IMG/VR virus record: IMGVR_UViG_3300025131_000304
Location: 1 to 28,609 of that record
Strand: one strand, 5' to 3'
Length of the DNA stretch: 28,609 nt
Source: a virus
The notes below the pieces were generated by a model. That model made no database searches, had not been told where the DNA came from, and saw only the letters and a program-made list of their open reading frames with translations. The position numbers were made by a program, and so were the translations under genes. Below, piece by piece: positions 28,504-28,609 of this stretch. Positions within the stretch are counted from its first letter, which is position 1, and the number at the start of each line of letters is the position of its first letter.

Positions 28504-28609
28504 TCATTTCTTCTTGGGAGGGTGCGTCCATGGCCTCGGGTCTCCAAGAATAACTCTTTCCCGAGGGATTTTTACTTCTACATAATTCTCTCGAATTGCC
28601 ACTTTGGGG
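28504..28609 (-). CDS. C-terminal end of an unidentified gene upstream of the sheath
   Basis: Partial: only the last 34 residues and the stop TGA (28504-28506) are in the window. The frame reads PKVAIRENYVEVKIPRERV followed by ILGDPRPWTHPPKKK, with alternating hydrophobic and charged residues typical of a real protein end, while the other two minus frames hit stops or look non-coding. The basic Pro-rich tail is distinctive. No identification is possible; in T4 the terminase large subunit gene (17) lies upstream of the sheath gene, but nothing here confirms that. Confidence 0.5.
   Translation of the reverse strand, partial: PKVAIRENYVEVKIPRERVILGDPRPWTHPPKKK

Noticed and set aside
1-28609. 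tRNA genes, CRISPR arrays, transposons, integrase or attachment sites
   Set aside because: Looked for repeated spaced units, cloverleaf ends and transposase or integrase motifs; none seen by eye.

Overview
This window is a fragment of a large tailed phage with a contractile, T4-like tail (a myovirus). Every gene I can support reads on the minus strand, so transcription runs from the right end (about 28.6 kb) to the left end. The base composition is moderately AT-rich. Genes are tightly packed, with many ATGA, TAATG or few-base overlaps and mostly recognisable Shine-Dalgarno sites. I see no tRNA, rRNA, integrase, transposon or CRISPR array. The host cannot be named from the sequence. Promoters that look like host sigma-70 sites, a B12-dependent ribonucleotide reductase and ThyX point to a bacterial host, possibly aquatic, but that is inference.

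Right part (about 14.2-28.6 kb) is the tail module. In transcription order it holds the C-terminus of an unidentified gene, a very long tail sheath, the tail tube, a T4 gp26-type protein followed by an overlapping frame that looks like a programmed frameshift product (tape-measure chaperone pair), a terminator, a 114-aa protein, the tape measure, a baseplate/tube protein, a LysM/gp53-like baseplate protein, a giant 1346-aa hub-like protein and a 431-aa unknown protein.

Middle part (about 8.2-14.2 kb) is replication and recombination. It holds a short family A DNA polymerase, an FtsZ/tubulin-fold protein with degenerate nucleotide and catalytic loops, an 83-aa unknown protein, a gp32-like single-strand binding protein, a SlyD-type FKBP prolyl isomerase, a RecA/UvsX recombinase and a 5'-3' exonuclease of the FEN family.

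Left part (1-8.2 kb) holds a DnaB-type helicase, a class II ribonucleotide reductase, a GroES-like co-chaperonin, a 50-aa basic protein, ThyX, a flavoprotein-like protein, a nucleotidyltransferase-like protein, a 40-aa membrane peptide and the N-terminal 530 residues of a bacterial-type DNA polymerase III alpha. The phage therefore appears to carry two replicative-type polymerases (DnaE-like and PolA-like).

A recurring promoter type (near TTGACA, 16-17 bases, near TATATT) occurs at least seven times, only on the minus strand and only in the 1.9-14.4 kb region. Three copies lie inside coding sequences (1890-1917, 12341-12369, 14354-14382). None of this type was seen upstream of the tail genes. 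Several copies overlap inverted repeats that could be operators. This suggests the replication genes are switched on separately from the late tail genes although they lie downstream of them on the same strand.

The most interesting points are the FtsZ-fold protein next to the polymerase, the probable +1 or -2 frameshift in the tail chaperone pair, the promoter network with palindromes, the double polymerase set, the phage-borne SlyD and GroES proteins, and the coupled nucleotidyltransferase/flavoprotein pair.
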